From Spongisporangium articulatum (GTDB lineage Bacteria > Actinomycetota > Actinomycetes > Actinomycetales > Kineosporiaceae): a DNA stretch of 64,000 nt. The first letter of the stretch is position 1; the number at the start of each line of letters is the position of its first letter. The stretch is from contig NZ_JBITLV010000001.1 in assembly GCF_044465595.1 (NCBI RefSeq), forward strand, positions 930,001-994,000. The letters are read 5' to 3'. The notes beneath the pieces were generated by a model that saw only the letters and a program-made list of their open reading frames with translations, ran no database searches and was not told the origin of the DNA. Shown here piece by piece: positions 1 to 7,451 of the stretch. A program made the position numbers and the translations under genes.

Positions 1-33
1 GCTCACAGCCGCCCTCCAGCCGGGCCGCCCACC

Positions 34-747
34 GTGAGGGCCATGGTGAGCACCGCACGGCACAGGGTGTCGGCCCCGCTGGTCGGGCAGATCGTCCGGT
101 TCGGGGCGATCGGGGTGGCCAGCACCGTGGCCTACGCCCTGCTCTACCTGGGCCTGCGCCGGTTGCTCGACCCGTTCTCGGCCAACGCGCTGGCCCTGCT
201 GGTCACGGCCGTGGCGAACACGGCGGCCAACCGGCGGCTCACGTTCGGGGTGCGCGGGTCGGACGGGCTGGCCACCGACCACACCGTCGGGCTGCTGGCC
301 TTCGGTACCGGCCTGGCGCTGACCAGCGGTTCGCTGGCCCTGCTGCATCTCGTCACCGACCCGGGCGCCGGGGTCGAGCTGGTGGTGCTGAGCGTCGCGA
401 ACGTGGTGGCGACCGTCGTCCGGTTCGTGGCCCTGCGGTTCCGGCTGCACCGGCCCCGGCCGGGGCGGGGCGAGGCGGGGTCAGGCCTCGGGAGCGGTCA
501 CCGGCAGCAGGCGCCGCAGGTCGTCGGCGGGCGTGCCGTGCAGGACGCTCCCGGCCAGCTGCCGCAGCCCGGTGCTCGACCCGTCGCGCTGGCGGACCTG
601 GACCTCGATCCCGCCGCGCCGGCCGCGCAGGTCGGCCGAGTCGATGGAGGCGATGTCGATCCAGGTGCCGCCCCGGTAGGCGTGCGGTTCCTGGCCGATG
701 GCGGCCACCAGCGCCTCGAGACGTTGCTCGGCGACGGCGGCCGGTGA
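34..747 (+). CDS. GtrA-like membrane protein
   Basis: Residues 15-140 have the small four-helix hydrophobic pattern of the GtrA family, starting with RFGAIGVASTVAYALLYLGL and including a short Asn/Arg-rich loop (TAANRRLTFGV). These proteins are thought to help move lipid-linked sugars across the membrane for cell-wall or glycolipid glycosylation. The frame is open to the left edge, so the start (GTG 34 or ATG 43) is only the first plausible one seen. A normal GtrA would end near residue 145. Here the frame runs another ~90 residues through the 3' end of the opposite gene. That tail is low-complexity, Gly/Arg-rich and probably carries no function. A true stop may have been lost by a frameshift. 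Confidence 0.7.
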   Translation: MRAMVSTARHRVSAPLVGQIVRFGAIGVASTVAYALLYLGLRRLLDPFSANALALLVTAVANTAANRRLTFGVRGSDGLATDHTVGLLAFGTGLALTSGSLALLHLVTDPGAGVELVVLSVANVVATVVRFVALRFRLHRPRPGRGEAGSGLGSGHRQQAPQVVGGRAVQDAPGQLPQPGARPVALADLDLDPAAPAAQVGRVDGGDVDPGAAPVGVRFLADGGHQRLETLLGDGGR

Positions 748-2706
748 GGTCTGGATGACGGACCCGACGCGCTGCCGGGTGCTGGGCGGCGGCACCGGCA
801 CGATCAGCAGGCCCTGCGGGTAGATCAGCACGTCCGCGTCCTCGACGACGTCCGCCCCGGCCATCTCCGCGGTCACCTCGGCCGAGCAGATCGCGCTGGT
901 CGGTTCCGAGCTGCGGGCGCTCAGCCGCCGGTCCATCTCGGCCCCGGCCGCGATCAGCCAGGACTTCAGCGTGGCCACGCCGTCGGGGTGCTGCGCGGCC
1001 CCCGCGACGACGGCGTCGCCGTCCCATTCGATCCAGCCGCCCCACGGGTCGCGGCGCTGAACCTGGTTGGGGCCCGACCAGTTCAGCTCGACGCGGGCCA
1101 GCCCGCGGGCGAACAGGGCGTCCTGGGCCAGGGCGGTGAGCGGCTCGATCATCCCGCCGGGCAGCCGCGGCCGGTCGGGCCGGGCCAGGGCGGCGAGCAC
1201 GCCGGTGAGTGACGGCTCGGCCTCCCCCGTGCCGATCTGACCGACGAAAGTCTCTGCGCGCCGGGCGATCAGGTTCGCGCCGACGACGTTGACGATCTGC
1301 TGCCAGTTACCGGCGGGCGCGTCCTCGAGCAGGATCGCCGCCTCGATCCGGTCGAGTGTGGCCGGGTCGTCGAGGAGGCCGACGTCGGCGGGTTCGGTGT
1401 AGGCCAGGCGGCCCTGGGGGCGTTGGGCGCGGGTGTCCGCGGCGGCGTACAGCTCGGGCGCCCGGTGCATCATGATCTCGTGCAGGCCCTCGGCCAGCCG
1501 GGGCCGGACGCCGGCCTCGGAGCCGAGCGGCAGGTACTCCTCGACCAGCACCTGCCAGCCGTACTGCACGGCCAGCAATCGGTAGGCCCCGGCGAGAATC
1601 CGCTCGGCGCCAAGGATCTCGCGGGCCAGCCGTTCGGCGTCAGTCGCCAGCCGCTCGTTCGGGCCGGCCGCCAGCCGGGTGTAGAGCGTCCGGTAGACCC
1701 CGAGCGCCGGGTCCGAGAACGGCTCCTTGCGGGCGGCGGCCGACTCCAGCCGGTTCCCGATCTCCTGCACCCGCAGCGCGTGGGCCGGGCCCTCTGCGGT
1801 GTGCTTGGCCAACTCCGTGCCGAGCACCGTGGCGAACTGCGCCCGATCGAGCTCGAGCAGCACCGGCAGGCCGAGCACCAGGTTGTATCCCGTGCGCGTC
1901 CGGTTCACGGTCACCACGGCCGACCCGTCGACCGCGAGCACCTCCGGCAGGTCCAGGTCGAGCCGCTCGGCGACGTCCTCGATCGCCGCCCAGGCCCGCT
2001 TCTCCTGGTCCCGGGCCAGCGGCGCCCCGACCAGCGCGGGCCCCGGCGCGAGCCAGATGCGGACGGCGGCCCGGACTCCGGCGGCCAGGGGTGCGCCGCA
2101 GACCACGGCGAAGAGCACGCCGGCGAAGGGGTGCGCGGGGATCGAGGTCAGCGCCTTGGCGCTCAGGTACAGCAGGACGGCGCCCACCAGGGCCGGTCCG
2201 CCGACGAGGCCGATGAGCGGCAGCAGGCCGGGGTCGGAGCCGGCCCTCGGGGACGACGCCGCGCGGGTCCCGTTCGCGGCCCGGGCCGGGGCCGGGCGGG
2301 CGGCGCGTTCGGCGCGGGCCGCGCGGCGGGTGGCGTGGTGCGCCCCGGGCTGGCCGGCGGACGGCGCAGCGGCGGGGGCGGGGTCGACCCGGCCGTTGAC
2401 CAGATCAATGACGACGGGGTCGGCCTGGGCCTGCGGCGGCGGGGGCGGCGGGGTCAGCGGGCGCCGGGGGGTCACGGGTGCGGGACGGGCCGGCTCGTCG
2501 TGCTGGACCAGCACGGGCGGCGTGTCGGTGACCACTCGCGGGCCGCCCGCCGGATCGGGATCGGGGTACTGGTCGGGGTAGGCGTCCGGGCGGGCGGGGT
2601 CGCCGACGTGGCCCGCGCGCCGCTCCGCCTCCCGTCTCTCGCGTCGGGACGCGGGCGGAGCCGGGGTCTGGGCGGCGCCGGTCGCACCGCGCTGATCCGA
2701 ACTCAC
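481..2706 (-). CDS. Membrane-anchored M48 peptidase-like protein with degenerate zinc motif
   Basis: The N-terminal ~155 residues are Pro/Arg/Ala-rich and look disordered. Two membrane segments follow (about 161-189 and 194-219). Next comes a domain resembling HtpX/M48 metallopeptidases: an alpha/beta stretch (LPEVLAVDGSAVVTVNRTRT, GYNLVLGLPVLLEL) and then the helix where M48 enzymes carry HExxH. Here that helix reads TELAKH (residues 297-302), so the first zinc histidine is absent. It may therefore be a non-catalytic relative with a scaffolding or binding role; I infer this. The C-terminal ~400 residues match nothing I recognise. The start is GTG 2706. Its downstream neighbour on the same strand would be the convergent gtrA-like gene, which it overlaps. 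Confidence 0.7.
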   Translation of the reverse strand: MSSDQRGATGAAQTPAPPASRRERREAERRAGHVGDPARPDAYPDQYPDPDPAGGPRVVTDTPPVLVQHDEPARPAPVTPRRPLTPPPPPPQAQADPVVIDLVNGRVDPAPAAAPSAGQPGAHHATRRAARAERAARPAPARAANGTRAASSPRAGSDPGLLPLIGLVGGPALVGAVLLYLSAKALTSIPAHPFAGVLFAVVCGAPLAAGVRAAVRIWLAPGPALVGAPLARDQEKRAWAAIEDVAERLDLDLPEVLAVDGSAVVTVNRTRTGYNLVLGLPVLLELDRAQFATVLGTELAKHTAEGPAHALRVQEIGNRLESAAARKEPFSDPALGVYRTLYTRLAAGPNERLATDAERLAREILGAERILAGAYRLLAVQYGWQVLVEEYLPLGSEAGVRPRLAEGLHEIMMHRAPELYAAADTRAQRPQGRLAYTEPADVGLLDDPATLDRIEAAILLEDAPAGNWQQIVNVVGANLIARRAETFVGQIGTGEAEPSLTGVLAALARPDRPRLPGGMIEPLTALAQDALFARGLARVELNWSGPNQVQRRDPWGGWIEWDGDAVVAGAAQHPDGVATLKSWLIAAGAEMDRRLSARSSEPTSAICSAEVTAEMAGADVVEDADVLIYPQGLLIVPVPPPSTRQRVGSVIQTSPAAVAEQRLEALVAAIGQEPHAYRGGTWIDIASIDSADLRGRRGGIEVQVRQRDGSSTGLRQLAGSVLHGTPADDLRRLLPVTAPEA

Positions 2707-2834
2707 CTAGGCAGGATGCCTGAAGTCGACCCTGTGCGCGGCCCAGTTGGGCCGGGGTGAGCAGCCACTCAGGAGACTGGTGGACAGCCAGTCACGACGG
2801 CGTGACCTGCGGTTACTTTCCGTGGTGGCGCAGG

Positions 2835-4073
2835 TCACTGGGGTGCGAACTTGGGCACCCGGAAGCTGACCCGCAGCCCCGCGCCGGGCGCCGTCTCGAC
2901 GACCAGCCCGTGGTCGTCGCCGTAGACCTGGCGCAGCCGCGCGTCCACGTTGCTGAGACCCATCGACCCGCCGCCGTCGCCCTCGGGCGACTCCCCGGCC
3001 AGCAGCCGCCGGATCAGCTCCGGGTCCGCCCCTGCACCGTCGTCGTCCACCCAGATCAGCGCCTCGGCCCCGGCGTCCTGCGCGCCGAGCGTCACGTGCC
3101 CCACGCCGAGCTTGCGCCGCAACCCGTGCCGGACGGCGTTCTCGACCAGCGGCTGGACGGCCAGGAACGGGACGGCGACCGGCAGCACCTCGGGCGCGAT
3201 CTGCAACCGGACCACGAGCTGGTCGCCGAAGCGGGCCTGCTCCAGCGTCAGGTAGCGCTCGACGTTGGACAGTTCGTCGGCCAGCGTCGTGAACGCGCCG
3301 TCGCGGCGCAGCGCGTAGCGGGTGAAGTCGGCGAACTCCAGCAGCAACTCCCGCGCCCGGTCGGGTTCGGTCCGCACGAAGGACGCGATCGCGGTCAGGC
3401 TGTTGTAGACGAAGTGCGGGCTGATCTGCGCGCGCAGGGCCCTCAGCTCGGCCTCCATCGCGCGGGTCCGGGAACGGTCCAGCTCGGCCAGCGCGACCTG
3501 CGCCGAAACCCACCGCGCCACCTCCTCGGTCGCCCGGACGAGCCCGGCCGACGCCGACGGACCGTAGGCGATCAACGTCCCGACCACGACGTCGCCGTCC
3601 GTCACCGGTGCCACGACCGCCGTCCGGATCGCGCAGTCCAGCACCTCGCAGGCCCAGCCCTGAGCCTGGAGCACCTCGTGCGGCAGGCGCCGGACGTCGA
3701 TCACCTGCGTGCGCCCGCCGTCCAGCACGGTGGCGGCGAGCGTGCCGGCGGCCTGCGAGTGGTGCTCGCCCGCGCCGTCCCAGGCCAGCGTCCCGCGCTC
3801 GTCCGTGAGGGCGACGGCCTCCGTGCCCAACAGGGTGCGCAGGTGCTTGACCGCCCGACGCGCGCCGGGACCGGTCAGCCCGTCGCGCAGCGGCGGGGCC
3901 GCGCGCGAGGCGGTGTGCAGCGTCTCGAACGTGGCGCGCTCGCCCGGCGTGCCCAGGTCGCGGTGCCCACGGGCCCGCCAGACGGGCACCGCGGCCGCGA
4001 CCAGCACCGCGAGGACGGCGAGCGCGCCGGCCGCGCGCAGCACGTCGGCGTGCGTCGGGGTCACGTCACCCAT
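2835..4073 (-). CDS. LytS/YehU-type sensor histidine kinase
   Basis: The 412-residue protein has one N-terminal membrane helix (about 10-33), a GAF-like sensing region (50-195) and a His_kinase/LytS core. The phospho-acceptor motif is ISPHFVYNSL (His near 220). The ATPase N-box is VQPLVENAVRHG (306-317), followed by VDDDGAGAD and a GLSNVDARLRQVYG stretch. LytS-type kinases usually signal to a LytTR response regulator, but none is in the window, so it is an orphan here. ATG 4073 was chosen because it gives the complete membrane helix; the open frame extends upstream only through non-coding-like sequence. It is divergent from the Fic-like gene, with a 63-bp gap that contains a perfect inverted repeat. 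Confidence 0.88.
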   Translation of the reverse strand: MGDVTPTHADVLRAAGALAVLAVLVAAAVPVWRARGHRDLGTPGERATFETLHTASRAAPPLRDGLTGPGARRAVKHLRTLLGTEAVALTDERGTLAWDGAGEHHSQAAGTLAATVLDGGRTQVIDVRRLPHEVLQAQGWACEVLDCAIRTAVVAPVTDGDVVVGTLIAYGPSASAGLVRATEEVARWVSAQVALAELDRSRTRAMEAELRALRAQISPHFVYNSLTAIASFVRTEPDRARELLLEFADFTRYALRRDGAFTTLADELSNVERYLTLEQARFGDQLVVRLQIAPEVLPVAVPFLAVQPLVENAVRHGLRRKLGVGHVTLGAQDAGAEALIWVDDDGAGADPELIRRLLAGESPEGDGGGSMGLSNVDARLRQVYGDDHGLVVETAPGAGLRVSFRVPKFAPQ

Positions 4074-4097
4074 GGTGCGGTGGCCGGGTGGGCCGCG

Positions 4098-4129
4098 CCT
4101 AGGGGCGTCTGGGGAGACACCCCTAGGCT
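4098..4129. promoter_or_regulatory. Palindromic operator overlapping a leaderless promoter
   Basis: The arms CCTAGGGG (4098-4105) and CCCCTAGG (4120-4127) form a perfect 8-bp inverted repeat with a 14-bp spacer between two divergent genes. The right arm merges with TAGGCT (4124-4129), a TAnnnT -10 box that ends 7 nt before the GTG at 4137, so a protein bound here should control that promoter. Which protein binds is unknown. Confidence 0.5.
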
Positions 4130-4136
4130 CGGGGCC

Positions 4137-4976
4137 GTGACGACCCAGACCGAGGAAGTGCTCGGCCGCCTGCTCGACCTGCCCGACGTCCGGGAGGCGG
4201 TCGAGGCCGCGCGCGAGGCGTGCACCGAACTGCGCTGGCACCAGGCGCTGCGTCGGCGCACCAAGGAGGCCCGGGCGGAGTCGCTGATCCGCGCCGCACG
4301 CGCATCGGCCGCGATCGAGGGCTCGCGCTACCCCGACGACCTGTTCCGGGACGTCGCCCGCGGGGCCGCGCAGTTCCCGGACGACGCGTCGGGCCGGCTC
4401 GCGCTCGGTACGGTCCGCCTGCTCACCGAGGCGCAGCACTGGGAGGCGAAGGTCTCGACGTCGCCCGCGCAGGTGCTGGCCCGGCTGCACACGGTGGTGG
4501 CCGCCGACCTGCTGTCGGCCGACGCGCTCGGCCGGCCGCGCCGACCCGGTGAGCTGCCCGGTGACGGCATCGGCGAACCCGACACGGCGCCGTCCGGGGC
4601 CGCGCTGCAGTCGCGGCTGGGCGGCATCCACGACCTGATGGCGGCGCCCGCCTCGGCGCCCGCCCTGCTGGTGGCCGCCCTGGTGCACGCGGAGGTCGCG
4701 ACGGCGCGCCCGTTCCTGGCCGGGAACGGGCTGCTGGCGCGCGCTCTCGCGCGCACGATCGTGATCGGGCGCGGGCTCGACCCGATGGGCGTCGTGGTGT
4801 GGGAGGCGGCCACGCTCGACGCCGGTCCGGCCTACGCGCGGGCGTTGATGGCCTACACCCAGGGCTCGCCCGAGGCGGTTGGTGCGTGGCTGAAGCAGTG
4901 TGCCGACCTGGTGGTGAAGGGCGCGGCCCACGGCCGGTCGGTGTGCGACGCGATCCTGGCCGGGCGCCTCACGTAA
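4137..4976 (+). CDS. Fic-fold protein with degenerate catalytic motif
   Basis: The protein is 279 residues and all-helical. Residues 57-64 (SAAIEGSR) match the inhibitory helix (S/T)xxxE(G/N) of class II Fic proteins. Residues 184-204 (HAEVATARPF, LAGNGLLARAL) align with the Fic active-site loop HPFxxGNGRxxR, but the catalytic His is Arg, the acidic residue is Ala and the first Arg is Leu. AMP transfer by the normal Fic mechanism is therefore unlikely. Conserved actinobacterial relatives of this kind are usually annotated as hypothetical or Fic family. GTG 4137 is supported by the TAGGCT box 7 nt upstream, indicating a leaderless transcript. A strong hairpin follows the stop. Confidence 0.75.
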   Translation: MTTQTEEVLGRLLDLPDVREAVEAAREACTELRWHQALRRRTKEARAESLIRAARASAAIEGSRYPDDLFRDVARGAAQFPDDASGRLALGTVRLLTEAQHWEAKVSTSPAQVLARLHTVVAADLLSADALGRPRRPGELPGDGIGEPDTAPSGAALQSRLGGIHDLMAAPASAPALLVAALVHAEVATARPFLAGNGLLARALARTIVIGRGLDPMGVVVWEAATLDAGPAYARALMAYTQGSPEAVGAWLKQCADLVVKGAAHGRSVCDAILAGRLT

Positions 4977-5002
4977 GGCATTGCGGGACAAGCCAAAACG
5001 GC

Positions 5003-5035
5003 GGTGACGGCGCCCCGCAGCAGGGCGCCGTCACC
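5003..5035. terminator. Hairpin terminator after the Fic-like gene
   Basis: GGTGACGGCGCCC (5003-5015) pairs perfectly with GGGCGCCGTCACC (5023-5035) across a 7-nt loop. It lies 27 nt after the Fic-like stop codon. There is no T-run, which is common for actinobacterial terminators. Confidence 0.75.
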
Positions 5036-5344
5036 CGGCACGACGGGGGCTAGCAGAGCGCGCGCTCGGCGTTCGTCGGAGCGGGTCAAGCCCGTCTCGA
5101 CGGGTCCGTACCGTGGACTGCCCGCACGTGGGTACCTCCGGCCGTGCTGTCCTCACCGACTCCCGGGGGCCGCCCAGTGGTTCTCCGGTCGCCCGGGAGT
5201 TCGTGAGACCTGTCTACTCCTGTTCGCGCGCGGCCGGTAGGGCCTACCGGCGGGTAGTCGCAGGAGTTCTCGGCACGGCGCGTCGATATGCGAGAGGCGT
5301 TGCTCGGCGCGGCTTTTGCGCGGCGTGGATGAGGGCGTGGCGGG
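5036..5344. other. Intergenic stretch without recognisable gene
   Basis: About 300 bp lie between the convergent Fic-like and HAD genes. No open frame here has coding-like composition, and I see no tRNA or repeat. A short imperfect palindrome lies near 5228-5255 (ggccggtagggcctaccggcgg). Confidence 0.4.
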
Positions 5345-6163
5345 TCAGACCGCGGAGCGGTCCCGGCGCCGGGACGTGAGCCAGACGATGCCGGCCGTCG
5401 CGGCGGCCCCGGCCCCGATCGCCACGGCGACCCCACCGGCCTTGCCGGGGTTCGGCAATCGGGGGCGGGACGCGAGCGCGACCGGCTTGGTGAAGTCGAG
5501 CACCGCCCAGCCGCGACGCACGGCCTCGCGGCGCAGGGCGCGGTCGGGGTTCACGGCGTGCGGGTGGCCGACGGTCTCGAGCATCGGCAGGTCGGTCGCC
5601 GAGTCGCTGTAGGCGTAGCTCGACTCCAGGTCGTAGCCGGCCTGCTCGGCCAGCTCGCGGATCGCCGTCGCCTTGTTCTTCCCGTAGGCGTAGAACTCGA
5701 TGTGGCCCGAATAGCGCCCCTCGTCGTCCATGCCCATCCGGGTCGCGACGACGACGTCGACGCCCAGCATGGCTCCGATCGGTTCGACCAGTTCGGCGCC
5801 CGAGGCGGAGACCAGGACGACGTCACGGCCGGCGCGGTGATGCTCGGCGATGAGCGCCGTGGCCTCCTCGTAGACCAGGGGCTGGATCAGCTCGGTCAGG
5901 GTGTCGACGACGATCTGGCGCACCTGCTCGGCCTTCCAGCCGGTGGTCAGTTTCGACAGGTACTCGCGCAGCCGTTCCATCTGGTCGTGGTCGGCGCCGT
6001 TGAGCTGGAAGAAGACGTGCGCGTAGGCGCTGCGGAGCATGGCCGAGCGGCTGATCAGCCCCTCGGCGTGGAACGGCCGGGTGAAGGCCGTGGTGCTGGA
6101 GCGGGCGATCACCGTCTTGTCCAGGTCGAAGAACGCCGCGCTGCGCCCTTGAGCTCCGGTCAC
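5345..6163 (-). CDS. HAD-IB family phosphatase with C-terminal membrane anchor
   Basis: Motif I is FFDLDKTV (Asp13, Asp15), motif II is VLVSASG (near 119), a lysine lies in YGKNKA (near 163), and motif III is YSDSATDLPML (185-195). This is the SerB-like IB subfamily, with a helical cap at 20-95. Phosphomonoester hydrolysis is expected but the substrate is not known. A hydrophobic helix at 241-262 followed by SRRRDR suggests a tail anchor at the cytoplasmic face. GTG 6163 is chosen because TATCCT (6175 to 6170, minus strand) lies 6 nt upstream, giving a leaderless mRNA. The gene flanks the 6C RNA and ssd, as in other actinobacteria (Rv3661-type neighbour). Confidence 0.9.
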   Translation of the reverse strand: MTGAQGRSAAFFDLDKTVIARSSTTAFTRPFHAEGLISRSAMLRSAYAHVFFQLNGADHDQMERLREYLSKLTTGWKAEQVRQIVVDTLTELIQPLVYEEATALIAEHHRAGRDVVLVSASGAELVEPIGAMLGVDVVVATRMGMDDEGRYSGHIEFYAYGKNKATAIRELAEQAGYDLESSYAYSDSATDLPMLETVGHPHAVNPDRALRREAVRRGWAVLDFTKPVALASRPRLPNPGKAGGVAVAIGAGAAATAGIVWLTSRRRDRSAV

Positions 6164-6361
6164 GGGCCCAGGATAGGTGGCCGGTGATCGGGTGGTCAGA
6201 TCATTCCGGCAGCCGGGCCGGGCGGGTCATCCGGCTGGCGGAACGGTGCGCCGGCCGTTCCGATCCGTCGGTCGAGCGAGGTATGCCGCTTGCGTGGCTG
6301 CCCGATCACTACCCGTTCCTCACCGTACGGGCGGGGCATGTGACTGAATGCTCAACTTGGT

Positions 6362-6410
6362 CTTGCAATTGGCTGACGGTGTTGCAAGCACACGGCTGAC
6401 GGGTACACAC
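6362..6410 (+). promoter_or_regulatory. Putative promoter of the 6C RNA with inverted repeat
   Basis: CTTGCAA (6362-6368) and TTGCAAG (6382-6388) form a 7-bp inverted repeat. The second arm supplies a -35-like TTGCAA (6382-6387). TACACA (6404-6409) follows after 16 nt as a -10, placing the start near 6416. The inverted repeat could be an operator. This local region is clearly less GC-rich than its surroundings. Confidence 0.45.
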
Positions 6411-6415
6411 TTGTC

Positions 6416-6518
6416 CATGCCGGCTTAACCGCCGTGCCCGCCAGGTCCGACTCCTCCCCCCCGAGCCGGACCGGCCAGACGGCCCCCGCTCCCCCCCAGC
6501 GGGGGCCGTCGTCTTTTG
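6416..6518 (+). ncRNA. 6C small RNA
   Basis: Two adjacent hairpins each expose a run of at least six cytosines, the defining trait of the actinobacterial 6C RNA. Hairpin 1 has stem GGTCCG/CGGACC (6444-6449 with 6467-6472) plus CTC/GAG, and loop CTCCCCCCC (6454-6462). Hairpin 2 has stem GACGGCCCCCGCT (6478-6490) with AGCGGGGGCCGTC (6498-6510) and a loop of seven C (6491-6497). It is followed by a T-rich tail, so it also serves as terminator. The location just upstream of ssd and next to the HAD gene matches 6C (B11) in Mycobacterium. Known work links 6C RNAs to mRNA targeting through the C-rich loops. The 5' end is estimated from the promoter. Confidence 0.88.
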
Positions 6519-6545
6519 TCTGCACCCTTTGCGCCGTTCGCAGGC

Positions 6546-7451
6546 ATGTGCCCCCCGGTCCTCGGTGGCCCGCTCGTCCTGTCGTCCACAGCACGCAGGA
6601 CGCCCTCCTCGCACACAGGCGACCCGGTCCCGGACGGGGTGAGGCCGCTCGGGGAGCACGCTCGACGGGTGGGCACAGTCGTGGCGACGGTCGGTGGGTG
6701 CGGTGGGGCGGGGGCCAGCGTCCTGGCCGCGGTTCTGGCGAGGGCGGGGGCCCGGGCCGGCCCGGTCCTGCTGGTGGACGTCGACCCGCACGGTGGGGGG
6801 CTCGGCGCCCTGTTCGCGGGGCGGGCGGCCACGCCCCGGACCGTGCGCGCGGTCGACCTCTCCCGCGTGCAGGGTCCCCTTCCGACCGGGGCGCTGCCGG
6901 CGGTGCTGCCCGAGGTGGACGGCGTACACCTGCTCGACGTGAACCGGTCCCGGCTCGACCGGGCGGCGGTTCCGGCGGTGGTCGCCGCCGCCCGGGCCGA
7001 GATGCGGCTCGTGGTCGTCGATCTGCCGCGCGCGCCGGGTGGTCCCGCCGGTGGGCTCGCCGGTGGGCTCGCCGCGGCGGCCGATGCGGTGCTGCTGGTC
7101 TGTCCCGCCCGCGAGCAGGCCGTCCGGGCCGCGCGCACGGTGCTGGCCGGGCTGGGTGCGGAGGTCGACGAGGTGCACCTGGTGGTGCGCCGCCCGCACG
7201 ACCTGCCGCCCGCTCTGGTCGCCGGGGAACTGGGGGTCCCGTTGCTGGCCGAGTTGCCCACGGAGCGTGGTCTGGCGCGCGCCGTGGCCCGTGGCGAACC
7301 GCCGGGCCTGGCCCGGCGCTCGTCGGTGCGGGGGACGGCGGAGGCGATCCTGCGGCGGCTGCCGTCTGCTCCGGGGCCGATGGTCGGGGGCCCCGCGGAG
7401 GAACGGGACCGGGTGATCGGGCGCCTGGTCGCCGGTCCGGGGCGAGGGTGA
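6546..7451 (+). CDS. ssd: Ssd/CpaE-like ParA-superfamily protein of the pilus locus
   Basis: The core (from about residue 42) reads VGTVVATVGGCGGAGASVLA, then VLLVDVDPHGGGLGALF, a MinD/ParA-type fold. The deviant Walker A lacks the usual lysines, as is typical of the Ssd (septum site-determining, Rv3660c) group. Ssd/CpaE proteins are thought to position the Tad apparatus or influence septum placement. The N-terminal receiver-like domain present in most Ssd proteins is essentially missing: only ~40 low-complexity residues precede the ATPase core. The start is uncertain: ATG 6546 lies just after the 6C terminator, and GTG 6669 would start right at the core. The last bases overlap the next gene as GTGA. 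Confidence 0.75.
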   Translation: MCPPVLGGPLVLSSTARRTPSSHTGDPVPDGVRPLGEHARRVGTVVATVGGCGGAGASVLAAVLARAGARAGPVLLVDVDPHGGGLGALFAGRAATPRTVRAVDLSRVQGPLPTGALPAVLPEVDGVHLLDVNRSRLDRAAVPAVVAAARAEMRLVVVDLPRAPGGPAGGLAGGLAAAADAVLLVCPAREQAVRAARTVLAGLGAEVDEVHLVVRRPHDLPPALVAGELGVPLLAELPTERGLARAVARGEPPGLARRSSVRGTAEAILRRLPSAPGPMVGGPAEERDRVIGRLVAGPGRG

